Positions 23,301 to 34,486 of a DNA stretch of 64,000 nt are shown in pieces. How positions within the stretch are numbered: the stretch's first letter is position 1; the number at the start of each line of letters is the position of its first letter. A model generated the notes under the pieces. It was not told the origin of the DNA. It searched no databases and saw only the letters and a list, made by a program, of their open reading frames with translations. Source of the DNA: Pilasporangium apinafurcum (taxonomy: Eukaryota > Oomycota > Peronosporomycetes > Pythiales > Pythiaceae); NCBI GenBank assembly GCA_001600495.1, contig BCKE01000018.1, positions 468,339-532,338 on the forward strand. The letters are read 5' to 3'. Both the position numbers and the translations under genes were made by a program.

Positions 23301-24458
23301 ACCTGCAGTTGGTTATACTGAAAATAAGATTTTGAGGTAATTCGTTTGTCAGGTTTTCTAGTCAGTATGACAGGTTTGGCCAGACAGACAAAATGGATAG
23401 TGAATTTCATACGTTTTCCGTACGGACGGACAGCTTGCGAAAATATGAGAGACTGAATGGTCGATTATTAATTGTGGAACGTTATGGATCATCATCTTAT
23501 CATCTCAACAGATGAGATACCAAAGTACAAATAGTTCAGAGAGAGGAACTCATGTTTTTTGTTCAGGCCTGACTTGACTACTAAAAGCTAGCTAAGATTA
23601 GACAACCACGGAGTAGACATCTTCGACATCTGGACTCTAAGAACAAATCTTTGTTGTATAGTGTTCCTCACTCTCGATCACGCGTCCTCCAGTTCTTTTC
23701 ATCTTGTACTTCAGTAGCTTATCATGGGATTTGCTCATGCCTTTCGACTGGAATCGATGCCCTGAGTCGGTAGTAAATTGGCAAGCGAGATAGATGGCAG
23801 TCAATGAAAAAAAGAACTAGCTACTCATATTGCTTGCTCTCATTGATGTTGTTTTTTTATGAACAAAAAAAATCCAACTACTCTTTGCTGAGAATGTGTT
23901 GTGCGGCCACTTAGATCGAGATTTTGAAGTGCTTGATTTCTTTTATACACTAATATGCGTAAAAATTTGGAAAGAAACGCATTATATGATAATGACGCTA
24001 AATCGGACCCAAATCCACCCATTTTTGACAGAAACGGATGGATTGTTCCTTCACCCAATGTGATTAAATTTCGAGTCCGAACAGCAGTTTTGATAGGGCT
24101 TGCGTCGTCTTTGGTATCTTATAGATAGAGGGTAGGGTTACTTTTTCTTCATACTTTACGCAAGAGAACGCAGTTTCGTTGGGCGATAACAAGCCACAAG
24201 AGACGGGTCACTTTCAGCTTTGCCATAATACTGTTTTAATGATATAAAAATGATTAATATAAATGTAAATATGTATTTTAAATTTATTATTGTAGATGTT
24301 CCCAACAACTCATATTTCTGAAAATTTTTCCGCAACTAGCCAGTCGCTTGTGTGCCCGCCTTTGCCCTTCATTTGCGATTTTGCAGTCGGTTTCTTTCTG
24401 TCGATACTTCGCAGACAAGGGCACAGCTCCACACTACGCTAGTGTAGCTTACGTTTGA
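23301..24458. other. Gene-free stretch upstream of the Fanzor fragment
   Basis: No gene recognised. Minus-strand frames at about 23,290-23,455 and 23,840-24,058 are open for 50-70 codons but carry no motif I know; they could be eroded parts of the same element. Very AT-rich at 24,230-24,300. Confidence 0.4.
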
Positions 24459-25745
24459 ATGAAGATGCGGTCGATGCAATTCTTTATGGCAAGTGTGGTG
24501 GTGGCATGCCTCACAGTCTCCCCCGCGTTGGCAAAGGAAAAAACTCCAGCGTACTACTGTACGTCGGACGCTTACTGTGAAAAGACATTCTCCGGCACAG
24601 TCTGTATTTCGGTCGACAATTACGGTACGACCATCCGGAAATGCACACCCAACACGAAGGAACGGCCTGCGTGCCGTGGTGGTCAACCAGGTCTCTGTCC
24701 GTCATATCAGAGTCCTGAAACAGACTACTTGAACACCCAGTGCGTATTTGTGGCAAAGGACGTGGATACAACGGGTACGACGACCGCGACAAGTGCGGCG
24801 AGTGATGTGAGTTCTTCGAGCGCTGCAAAGGAAACTTCGAGTAGCAGTGGCAGTGGAAGTGGACGCCGTCGGCTGATGTTTGAAGCTACGAGTGATAGCG
24901 GATCGGCGTCTACCACGGCATCAAGTGGTAGTTCACCGGCTGCTTCCAGTGGCAGCTCCTCGGGTACTGTTACTACTTCTTCCAGCTCCGGTTCTGGTGT
25001 TGCATCTGAATCTGGCTCTGGCACTAGCACCGGATCCGGTGAGGATGACTACGCCACGGTAACGATTAAGGGTAAGACTGTAACGGGTCAATTTATGTGT
25101 GTGGATGTATCGGACTGTGAAAACAAGGCATACGATACATCCACTTGCCTGCCCACTACCTGTGGATCTTCAGGCTCGTTGGATCAATGCAACAACCAAG
25201 GCACATGCACGTATGCAAGCATTCAAACCATGAGCAAGCGAAGCTGTGCCTGCTACTTGGGCTTTGATGGCCAGAAATGCGAGAAGACGATCTCTGGAGA
25301 ATGTGATGTCGACTGTGGGATTGGTGGTGATTGTGTTGACCATGAATGCGTATGCAAAAAAGGCTGGGACGGTAAAGCTTACAATGGCAAGCAAGGCAAA
25401 GCCAACAATCGTTGTACCAAATGCACTAATGATCTTGCCTGCCAGAACGACAACCCATGTGATATTGAATCAGGTGCTTGCGTCTGTGATCCTGGCTACT
25501 CTGGCGTGACTTGTGGTGCTACCGAAGACTCTTGTACCAAGAAAGACTGTGGTATCGGCGGTTGCCAAATTGAAGCAAACGGTAGTGCCGCTTGCTACTG
25601 CCCACTGTGTGACCCGAACTGCACCCTCTGCACCACATCGGATTGCTCTGAATGCCCTTCAGAAGCGTCTAGTGTACAATTTTCCAAGATGGTCGTTCTT
25701 GCATCGTTCGTGATCGCCATGGCGTTGAGCTCGCTCTTCCCATAG
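24459..25745 (+). CDS. Secreted EGF-like, probably GPI-anchored surface protein
   Basis: Intronless, 428 residues. A cleavable signal peptide (FFMASVVVACLTVSPALA, then K) opens the protein. A first cysteine-rich block (to residue about 100) is followed by a Ser/Gly/Thr-rich stretch of roughly 100 residues broken by GRRRLMFEA, then EGF-like repeats: CACYLGFDGQKC, CVCKKGWDGK, CVCDPGYSGVTC. It ends with a hydrophobic tail (MVVLASFVIAMALSSLF) and nothing after it, as in GPI-anchored proteins; small residues before the tail give a likely omega site. The Ser/Gly stretch is probably O-glycosylated stalk. A role in adhesion or wall contact on the cell surface is inferred. GRRRL is not a proper RxLR and no DEER follows, so it is not called an RxLR effector. 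Confidence 0.82.
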   Translation: MKMRSMQFFMASVVVACLTVSPALAKEKTPAYYCTSDAYCEKTFSGTVCISVDNYGTTIRKCTPNTKERPACRGGQPGLCPSYQSPETDYLNTQCVFVAKDVDTTGTTTATSAASDVSSSSAAKETSSSSGSGSGRRRLMFEATSDSGSASTTASSGSSPAASSGSSSGTVTTSSSSGSGVASESGSGTSTGSGEDDYATVTIKGKTVTGQFMCVDVSDCENKAYDTSTCLPTTCGSSGSLDQCNNQGTCTYASIQTMSKRSCACYLGFDGQKCEKTISGECDVDCGIGGDCVDHECVCKKGWDGKAYNGKQGKANNRCTKCTNDLACQNDNPCDIESGACVCDPGYSGVTCGATEDSCTKKDCGIGGCQIEANGSAACYCPLCDPNCTLCTTSDCSECPSEASSVQFSKMVVLASFVIAMALSSLFP

Positions 25746-26030
25746 CTTCTTTGTTTGGATGAACTCATGTAGCTGCATCATAGATGCAGACCTGTATCTT
25801 TTTTCCCTAGATTTTTTTATCACACATAATACAACATCACTTCATAGATGTATGTAGTGACATTTAACTCAATCTGTTCTGACGCGAGTTTTGCATCACA
25901 TCATGTTTTTCAAAATCGTTGCAGATGTGGAAGGTGGTATATATTAACTGTTCATGTTCTTCATTCCGTGGTATGGAAATTGGTATGTCAGATACCTATG
26001 GAGCTGATGGTCTTCCAGAACGATACCTCA

Positions 26031-26399
26031 TCAGTTAGCTCCATCTACACTCATCATCAATGTGATGGTATCACCCTTGAGCAGGATACGCCCCAACGGC
26101 GTTCGCGTGAGCTTCTTCACGTCCAGTTCTTCTGCGTCATCCAGCACCAAATTCATATACTCGTCAAAACCCATGATCCGCCCCTCGATCCGCATGTTCA
26201 CTTGTTCGTATAACCACACTTGGATGCGCGATTTCTGCAAATAAAAACAAAAGAAGAACAGTACAATATCAGCTGTGAACCATCTCAGCATGAAGACGAT
26301 AGAGAGAAGAAGGAAAAGACAGCGGAGTCGTACGTTCTGAAGAAATCGGAACATAAGATTGATGGGTTGGGTCATCGGCTTCTGCACTTTCGTACTCAT
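26031..26399 (-). CDS. SNRPE: Small nuclear ribonucleoprotein E (SmE)
   Basis: Two exons (26334-26399 and 26031-26234) with a 99-bp intron, about 89 residues. The first exon encodes [19 protein letters not shown]. The second resumes [20 protein letters not shown], then [16 protein letters not shown] and [14 protein letters not shown]. Both Sm motifs are intact, including the Sm1 ...GFDEYMN loop that contacts RNA and the Sm2 LLKGD. SmE is one of seven subunits of the heteroheptameric ring around the Sm site of U1, U2, U4 and U5 snRNAs. The intron sits in the first helix-strand junction. Reading through the intron stays in frame, which makes an unspliced product possible but it would disrupt the fold. 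Confidence 0.96.
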   Translation of the reverse strand: MSTKVQKPMTQPINLMFRFLQNVRLRCLFLLLSIVFMLRWFTADIVLFFFCFYLQKSRIQVWLYEQVNMRIEGRIMGFDEYMNLVLDDAEELDVKKLTRTPLGRILLKGDTITLMMSVDGAN

Positions 26400-26842
26400 G
26401 GCGATTGGTCGTGAATGTGTTTATACAGGTCTGGAAAATGAAAACAAACGTCGCAAGGATCCGTTTAGATCATCATGAACAAAGCACATGCGCTCAGAAG
26501 GTGGATCGAAGGGCACAGATGACCGAGCGCATAGATTTAACGGCCGCATGCACAAACCTGCGGTGTGGTGTGTTGCTGATGTTGCTCTCTTGGATTGCCG
26601 TATCTCGCGCGCTTGGTGGGATACAAATGTACTGGATAGGCAAAGACTTTTTACGTCATTATTTTAGCCAATAGTATCACATTAAAACTATATCAAATAA
26701 ATTATTGGTAGAAATTATACACTTTGAGGTTCAATATCTCCAAAAGTCAAATGACAATCAGCCAAGACAGGTCGGATGGATGCTCCTTAGAACACAATAG
26801 TACCGACTCGCTTAACCATGGAGAATAAATACACGAGCTCTC
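26400..26842. other. Intergenic, divergent promoters
   Basis: Between the minus-strand SmE gene and the plus-strand coiled-coil gene. A plus frame at 26405-26674 has no ATG of its own and no motif. AT-rich at 26,650-26,720. Nothing else seen. Confidence 0.4.
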
Positions 26843-28397
26843 ATGTTCAGGAAAACATTAAACTGCTACTATGCACATGGAAGGTCATATTCGTTTAATA
26901 CTGAAGATAATCTCCTAACCACCAAAGCAACTTTAATGGGAGGGGCAGTTCACCGTTGTAACGGTTGTGGTCACTCTGCATTGTCTGGTAATACTTTACC
27001 ACCCGAATATGAGGAAACTTCATTTAGCGTCAGGAACGCGACGAGATTACCCAAGTAAGCACAAAAGCAGCGGCGGGTGGTACGTGTCCGATACGGGTGA
27101 GAACAGTGCTTTTCATTACACAGCGCCCTATGGTTGTGATTAACGACGAGTTGTAGCATGTGATCTAGAGAGTGTATCAGAAGCAAACTTCCATTGCGCT
27201 GCTGATGACGACGCTTTTCTAGATGAACTAAGCACCAGGCTAGCGAAACTTGCAAATGATTGCCAAACTGCAGTGGAGTGGTCGCCTCACGCTGAGTTGG
27301 CATTACAAAATGCAGAAGATGCTTTTATGGTGATCAGAAATATGTGCACTGAGGCAGGACTGACAGACGAAGACGAGGCATTAAATAATGGAAATGATGG
27401 TGCCGTTGCATCCAATGAATATGAAGCCGAACAGTCGACTACGCATGACTTGTCGGAATTAGCACACATCACGACACCAAGAAAGCATGAACTACCATCA
27501 AATTCGTCGACACTGGAACAAATTGGCTCATGTAATTTACCTTTAAACGTCAGCCTCAGCAACAATGCGCGAACAGCAAAGGAGGAGGCCATTGAAATTG
27601 AAATATCTGATCTTATTGCTTATGTACACGAAGAAGTAGAAACGCTGGAGCAAAATTTTTCTGCGCAAATGAAGTCGCAAGAAGAGCGCTATGAAGAACG
27701 AGAACGATGTCGGCAACACGAAATTAAACGTTTACACAGCGCTCTAGCAGTATCACAGGCCATGACTGTGCAGCTTGAGGAAGAAATTGCAACTGTCCAT
27801 CGTAGTATGGAAGCCATGCAGTCCAACGTGGCAGATTCCATGCGTTCATTGCATGACGAGATGAGAACACAAGCACACAACTGGAAGGCGATTTGCCACG
27901 AGTTGGTTATTGAGAAGAGAGACATCGCCAAGAAACTCGCAGAAGAGCGAGGCAAATATGCTTCTGTGAAGGAGCATCTTTCCATGCACGGTATTGTTGG
28001 TGACACGGCTGAGAGCAGACAAACTCAAGTCCATACCAAGGACGTGGCTGTTTCTACCAGAGAATTTGGATCGCATCATAGATCTTCGTCACTAATGACT
28101 GTAGGCGATAGCAAACATCACTCTCATGGAAGATTATCGTGTTTTACGTCATTAAACTTCGCTCGAAGCCATAGTAACTCCATAGCTTCCGATAGTGACG
28201 ACAATCAAACCAACTCCAGCCTTTTGGCACCAGTAACTCATCCTGCCATTGAGGATCCTACCATAGCGACAGTAACATCGTCAACGGGAAGTCTCCTAGG
28301 CACATTTCCATCAACAGACCCCACGTCATCGCCATCATACAGCAGTGCGAGTAGCCAGAGCTTTCGTCGCTACTACCTGGCTTCACTCAAGAAATAG
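26843..28397 (+). CDS. Unrecognised coiled-coil protein
   Basis: Two exons are proposed, 26843-27054 and 27173-28397 (phase 2 on both sides), 478 residues. I do not recognise the family. The first exon has a small Cys/His patch (HRCNGCGHSAL). From about residue 200 there is a charged coiled coil (SQEERYEERERCRQHEIKRL, LHDEMRTQAHNWKAICHELV). The last 100 residues are Ser-rich and disordered. The second-exon frame is firm; the join to the first exon depends on an AG inside GATCTAGAGAG and is less sure. If the join is wrong, coding may begin at an internal codon near 27,173-27,330. Divergent from SmE, tandem with the acyltransferase gene 315 bp downstream. Confidence 0.55.
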
Positions 28398-28712
28398 ATA
28401 ACCAATCTCATCCATGTTACCCATTTGTGTACCCATTCCCATTTCTCAATAATCGTATATAACGTATCATTTCCGTAAATAACAATCTACGTGATGCACA
28501 GACGCTTCACATCCTCTATAATCTGCTCATCACATTCTACAGGGAAACGCAAAGTCTACATCATCATCATCACCATGCACGCAACCCAAAAACTTCAAGA
28601 TGAGGTTTTATATCCTTCTAAAAAACCTCATCCCTCACATCCGCACCTTACTGTGACCGCCATTTTGCGCATTTCCACGTGAAGATCTTGGTTGAGAGCA
28701 GTCGATTCCACT
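28398..28712. other. Intergenic spacer and 5' leader of the acyltransferase gene
   Basis: No coding gene seen. The end of this spacer is in frame with the acyltransferase gene from a TTG at 28692, but ATG 28713 is the better start. Confidence 0.4.
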
Positions 28713-30623
28713 ATGCGTGTGCTAGCCCCAACCAAGACCCTGGCAGCAGCCGTGAAGAAAGCCACAAAGGCTACCACCGCGTCAACGACATTCGCACGCA
28801 CATTGGCTACTGCCACTGACAATACGCCTCTGCCAGGATGGTTCAACCGCATGCTCAAGACGAACGAGTACAATTTGCCACGGTTGCCGGTGCCACAGCT
28901 TGGTGATACCTTGGAGCGATATTTGGAGAGCATCCGTCCGTTAGTGTCGGAGAAAGAATGGGAAGAACACGCAGAGCTCGTGAGGCGCTTCGAAAACGAA
29001 GAAGGACGCTACCTACAAGAGGCACTTTTGAAGCGTGAACTGAACCAGGCCATGGCAAAGGCGTATCCGTACAGCTACATCGAAGCCGATTGGGACAAAA
29101 TGTACTTGGGTGGCCGATATGAATCCCCGATCAACGTCAATCCGGCGTACGGTCTCGTGGACGAGACTGAAGCGAATTTGCAAGGGATGGTGCCGCGCAC
29201 AGCGGCGTTTGTGCGATCGATGCTCAAGTGGTGGGAAAAAGTCAAGAGCAGCGAATTGGAACAGGACAAAAATCAGTGCATGTTTGGGTTTGCGCGACAA
29301 TTCGGCACGGCGAAGATTCCGAAGAAGGAGATTGACGTGTTGGAATCGTCTCCTCGATCGTCGCATATCGTGGTGATGAAGGGCAATCAGTTTTACCAAT
29401 TGAATGTGTTGAGTCCCGATGGCAAGCAGTTGCTCTCACAGGATGCACTGGAGAAGCGATTAGACGAGATTCTCAATTATTCGGAAAAGGGTGATCATGA
29501 TGATGTCGATCTGTCCACGCTCACTGCGGAAAATCGCGATACATGGGCGCAGGTTCGTGACGAATTGATTGCACACCACCCAGTGAATGAGCAATCGCTC
29601 AAAATCATTGACTCGGCACTATTCATTCTGGTCCTGGAGAACCGCTCACCGAGCGAGACGAAAGACCGTATGGAGCTGGCGTTGCATGGTAAAGGCTCCC
29701 ATAGATGGTTTGACAAGTTGCAGGTTATGGTGCAGACCGATGGTCACTTAACTGTCAACTTTGAGCACTCATTTTCGGACGGAACGGCCTGGAACCGGTG
29801 GCTACACGAAGTTTGGCACGATATGCGTGGGAGTTCCTCGGGTTTTGCTCCATTGAAGGAATTACCGGTCTACGAGGATTCCACGAAACCCATGAAGCTC
29901 AGCTGGAAGCTTTCAAACAATTTGATTGAGGACATAAAGAAAGCAGATAGCAATTTTGCGAAATTTTCGGGAAATTTACAGTCGGAGTTCTTGATGTACA
30001 ACAATTTTGCGAAAAACGAATGCAAGCAATGGAAGCTGAGTCCAGATGGCGTCGCACAGATGGCGCTGCAACTCGCATTTTATCGCACGCATGGGAAGGT
30101 TCCACCGACATACGAATCGTGCTCAACCCGACTGTTCCATCATGGTCGAACGGAGACGATTCGATCGGCCACTCCTGCTGCAGCGGCGTTTGTCAAGGCA
30201 GTCGAAGATGGTGCACCCACAGAAACCCAACGAGAACTCATGGTTACCGCGATCAATCGTCACGTAGACATGGCCAAGATGGCGCAAAAAGGGCTAGGAG
30301 TGGATAGACACTTGACTGCACTCAATTCGATCGCCAACGAAGCAAGTATTAAGAGCGGATTCCTACAGAGCCCCGTACGAGCAGCTAGTACCAACTTCCA
30401 GATTTCGTCGAGCAACGTGACGACGCCATTTTTGCAATATTTCGCGTTTGGTGCCGTTGTACCCGATGGCTACGGCGTAGGCTACTTACTCCACAACAAA
30501 ACCATCAATGTGAGCATGACTAACTTTAAGGACAGCAGCGTGACGGATGGCATACGCTTTAAAGAAGCAGTGAAGGAATCGCTTGACACCATCAAGACTT
30601 TGGCGGACTCTGGTGCTCCCTGA
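28713..30623 (+). CDS. Carnitine O-acyltransferase (CPT2/CrAT-type), mitochondrial
   Basis: Intronless, 636 residues from ATG 28713. The first 45 residues are rich in Ala, Thr, Lys and Arg without acids (VLAPTKTLAAAVKKATKATT), a mitochondrial presequence. The mature part begins LPRLPVPQLGDTLERYLESI, the usual entry of choline/carnitine acyltransferases. The catalytic histidine is in VNFEHSFSDGTAWNRWLHEV, with the conserved DG; the carnitine-binding segment is PDGYGVGYLLHNKTINVSMT. The enzyme moves acyl groups between CoA and carnitine so they cross or leave the mitochondrion for beta-oxidation. Size (about 640) and a lack of N-terminal membrane helices point to CPT2 or CrAT rather than CPT1. 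Chain-length preference cannot be read. Confidence 0.9.
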   Translation: MRVLAPTKTLAAAVKKATKATTASTTFARTLATATDNTPLPGWFNRMLKTNEYNLPRLPVPQLGDTLERYLESIRPLVSEKEWEEHAELVRRFENEEGRYLQEALLKRELNQAMAKAYPYSYIEADWDKMYLGGRYESPINVNPAYGLVDETEANLQGMVPRTAAFVRSMLKWWEKVKSSELEQDKNQCMFGFARQFGTAKIPKKEIDVLESSPRSSHIVVMKGNQFYQLNVLSPDGKQLLSQDALEKRLDEILNYSEKGDHDDVDLSTLTAENRDTWAQVRDELIAHHPVNEQSLKIIDSALFILVLENRSPSETKDRMELALHGKGSHRWFDKLQVMVQTDGHLTVNFEHSFSDGTAWNRWLHEVWHDMRGSSSGFAPLKELPVYEDSTKPMKLSWKLSNNLIEDIKKADSNFAKFSGNLQSEFLMYNNFAKNECKQWKLSPDGVAQMALQLAFYRTHGKVPPTYESCSTRLFHHGRTETIRSATPAAAAFVKAVEDGAPTETQRELMVTAINRHVDMAKMAQKGLGVDRHLTALNSIANEASIKSGFLQSPVRAASTNFQISSSNVTTPFLQYFAFGAVVPDGYGVGYLLHNKTINVSMTNFKDSSVTDGIRFKEAVKESLDTIKTLADSGAP

Positions 30624-30774
30624 ATCTAGTGAACCAATGGACAAGCAGTGTAGAGCGAAATGGATCGGCTTTTCGGTGCTAAAAGTCTATTGTGAGTGTA
30701 TTTTTTGTTAACCCTCATAGTTATGAATAACTAAAACGCATGGCGTCCTGTACATGGTGGTTCCTTTCAACAGT

Positions 30775-33700
30775 CTACGATACGTTATAAACGCCCTTGA
30801 AGTGACGAAGCAAGGCATCGCCATTAAAGTCAACAGCGGAAACTTCCTTGAAGCTATGAACAAACACTTCCATATCTTCCATAACTCTGTCGTTGCACAT
30901 ACACAAGCAAGCGCAATCAGCATCATGCATTACTCGAGGGTTCTATGTTTCATATCAACATATTGCCCACCTTTTCTTTCCTGCTGGCGTCTTGGGTTGG
31001 ACAGATTTGAAGCAATCTGGGAGTTTCTGAGTAAACATATCAAAGACTCGTGACATGATGTCTTTCATCTGGAGCGGGGAGAGTACAGGGTTCAAGACGG
31101 CATGTAGTTTGAGAGTACTTTGTGTGATGCCTTCCATTGGCTTCGTTGGAATAGACAGATGATTTGAATCGTAATCCACCTTGAACAACACACAAAAACC
31201 AATAAAGTTAGAGTCGCAGTACCTGGTAGATGATATTGATGAAGATTACCGACCACAGCAGCAACGTTTTCCAAGAATCGCTTCATAATTTGATCTTCAA
31301 CAATATTTGTGAATTTGCTGAATATTTTCTCGTTGTGCTCAGCATAGTCTCGTAAAACTCGATCAAATTCATCGAGAAGCAGCTTTTGTCGATCTGTGAA
31401 ATGAGCGGCCAATGCTGCCTTGATATGAGGAATAAGAGTCATGGCGAGCTCAAGAGACTGAGATGCGAGCGCTGTGGATACACAAAATAATAGTTCAGTG
31501 AGTACATCAAATAATACAGCACGATAAACGTATTCCCAACCTAAATGTCTCGCCGAGATACTCTTGAGACGGGCAATTTGCATCGCTCCTGCACCAAGTA
31601 CCAGTTGTGTTGTTCTGGAATTAAATAGCTATTCAGTGAACAGGCATTTAGTACATTGTTATATTCGATAACATCAGATCAAGTATATAGTATTATCCCT
31701 TACCCGAAATATCTCGATAGATCGTTGGAGAACATCTGTGGCGAGTACCGGAAAGTTTGCAGCACAAGACATGTAGTTCATCACGATTTCGAGCATGAGA
31801 AGAACGGACCACACGACACGAAAGTTCTTCCCACATACAGACACAGCTTTAAATGGTGCAGCAGTCTCTCCAGCAATCTCTCGATCGCCAGAAAGTGTCA
31901 ACGACACACCTCTACCGCTCGATAAATCCTCAAGCGCTTTATGACGCCCCACCGAAATCTCTGTATTCTTCCACAGCTCATGGTCGAGCGTCGACACCAA
32001 TTTTGCTACTTGAGCTTGGTGATACTTCTCCAGGAACAACTTCAATTGGGAGAAGAGTGCACCGCGTAGTGTATAATCCGTTTTACCGGTTAACTTTTCA
32101 ATATTCACGACAAAATCCATCGTGGTATCGTAGAGTAATCGTAGCTGTGGCATCGTATACACTGCTTGGACTTCTTTTCTAACGGCAAACAAGTTGGAGA
32201 CACTGCGTTGAGAGAACTCGCATGTTTTCCGAATAACTTCGTCAATTTCGCGAATTACTTTTGTACAGTGCGTCTTTTTTTTCCAGTCGCCCAAACTTTC
32301 TTGTTCATCGCTTGGAGTCTCCACAGGTGACCAACTTGCTGAAGGTGAGGATAGCTTAGCACTCTCTCCTGTCTTATCACTTTCAGTTCTTGCAATCAAG
32401 GCATTGTGCTCTTCATGGGTGGCTTCATCCATTTTCTTCTGCATTGCCTGGACGAGGATGTCGTGCACCACCACAGCCCGTTTCAATACCATGATCAAAT
32501 GCTCAAATATCATTTGAACGCATTGTAGAAACTCGTCCGAGTTCAATCCCCGCAGCTGAATTGACACTTTTGATTCATTTCCACCAGACAGTGAGTCGGA
32601 TTCACTGCTGTTCTTGCTAACACCACTCACGGTGATGGTCTCAGTCACCACTGTTTTGACCACTACTTTGATTTCTTCATTAAGTTGGTCCCGATATTTG
32701 CCCACTACATCACTCAATGCATCCAATCGAAACAGCACATCCACCAAACTCTTCATCTCCATTGTCAACGCATCTTTTTCTTTGCTGGCACTATCTTTAC
32801 GTCTCCATTCGGAAGCAGATACCGCATCTTCCTCCTCATTAAACATCCATTCGGGTGATGTAACAATTGATATGAATCGCCGGGAGATCTGTGTAATAAT
32901 AAACCCACGGTACCCTTGAAGTTTGTCGCTCAATGAGCTCAGTCCGTGAATTCCCTTCAGATGCTCACGGAGAGTTACTTGCGCATTCTCAATTAAATCC
33001 AATGCACTAGTGTACTCCTGGCATTGCACTAAAGCTTCAACGGCAGACTCTGCGTTTTTGACACTTTCGATCATGGTCACCACTTCATGGAGCTCAGCTA
33101 TTCGCTTCTGACGTCGGTGCAAACTGACGATATCCAGAGTTTTATCTGCAAGTCCATTGCGCAATCGATCCATGGTTTTCCTGTAAATCAAAGTTAGAAT
33201 CGGGTATCACTGGAACCACACAATCTCAAGCATTCACCAACCTTAGAGTGGAAACTTGATCGCATGCAACTTTAATGGATTGTTTCATCACTTCCTGATT
33301 TGCAGACGCTTCAAAAAAGCGATCTGAACGGGATGAAACCTGACGTAGCAGCGTAAATTCCACACGATCGAGGTAGCCTGTCAACTGCAAAGCGAATGTT
33401 TAGCCAGAAGATTGACGACATTACATGCAAAAAGGTGAGAAAACAACAAAAATATTTCCCGTACTTCTTCTTGCAAAGATGTTGTGGTTTTCATCGCCAT
33501 GACTTCTTCGAAAATCGCAGGGTCCGTAAAGTCATAGTTGGGTCGGAAGAACATGCTTGGCACAAAATTTAAGCACCGTGCTACATCCTCTGCATTTGCC
33601 ATCAGATTCAGATGAATGGGTGGAATTCATACACGTTAGCACTATTATCAGCTACACAGACATTCGATAGCAACTGCAAACGTACCATCGGCAACCGAAA

Positions 33701-34316
33701 TAGACGGCACATGGCTGGAAGAAAGCTGTTCGCTCACGGGTTTAGCATGATTTTCCTCGTACTTGGCAGCGTTCTTGCCGTATTTCCGTAAATACGGCTC
33801 AAAATCCCTTGCCGATACGTTCTCGAGACCAGGAAACGGCAGCATCGGAATCTCTGCCGCCTCCAGTGCTGGGTACAGCGCATCAAGCAGCACACCGCTC
33901 CAATTTGTGGCCTTGGGATTCGTCAGCACCGAGTGTAGATTGTGATGACACACTGACAGGTAAGCGCGCTCTTCCTCGTCTAAACTTTGCGCATCCGGTC
34001 CACTGGAACTGATCATTGTGCTACCACTGCCTGTATGTGAACCTGAAGCTGATCCACTTTCATTGACGGTCGGCATATGGCGGAAGGTGCTACCATTGCT
34101 ATTGCTAGTGTTGCTGTTGCCACGCACGTCAAAGAGACTCGGGTAGTCTGTGGGGCTGGGCATGGCGCTGCGTGGGGTAGCAGCGGTTGCAGCACGTGGT
34201 GTGACCGCAGCGAAGACTGAGTCCTTGACGGCATGAATGGGGCTGCTCACGCCCGTCCAGGTGCGCTTGAGCATGCCCGTGGGTGAGAAGAACGTCGAAG
34301 GTTTCTTCCCCTCCAT
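30775..34316 (-). CDS. VPS54: VPS54, GARP tethering complex subunit
   Basis: Eight exons (33686-34316, 33465-33589, 33242-33384, 31704-33180, 31541-31628, 31254-31471, 30971-31179, 30775-30886); phases add up to 1,000 residues, the family's usual size. Recognisable blocks: VPSMFFRPNYDFTDPAIFEE, LTGYLDRVEFTLLRQVSSRS, the EYTSALDLIENAQ segment that parallels DYVGALDLIDTTQ, CAANFPVLATDVLQRSIEIF, LFNSRTTQLVLGAGAMQIAR and a C-terminal bundle ending HFKGVYNVS. GARP (Vps51-54) tethers endosome-derived vesicles at the trans-Golgi network. The N-terminus is a Ser/Gly-rich disordered leader before the coiled-coil SNARE-binding part. Several exons are short enough to be missed by frame-based calling. 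The gene downstream on this strand is unrelated. Confidence 0.93.
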
Positions 34317-34486
34317 CTTCCCGTTAGTACCTTTTCGGATGGATCAACCAGAATGCTGGTGAGGTGGCGCATTTGATGCTAAAAGGTTGCACGAACGTAG
34401 TCGTTGCAACCGACACAATGTCGCACGAATGTAGCAATAAATCACTTGTGATATATTAAATAGTGACATGGCTTCACATTCTAACT

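Noticed and set aside
23840-24058. 73-codon minus frame as the N-terminal part of the Fanzor
   Set aside because: No RuvC-I (D-x-G) or helical-domain motif; separated from the C-terminal fragment by stops in all frames.
24846-24900. RxLR effector motif in the EGF-like surface protein (GRRRLMFEA)
   Set aside because: The motif is RRRLM, not RxLR; it is over 100 residues from the signal peptide and has no DEER.
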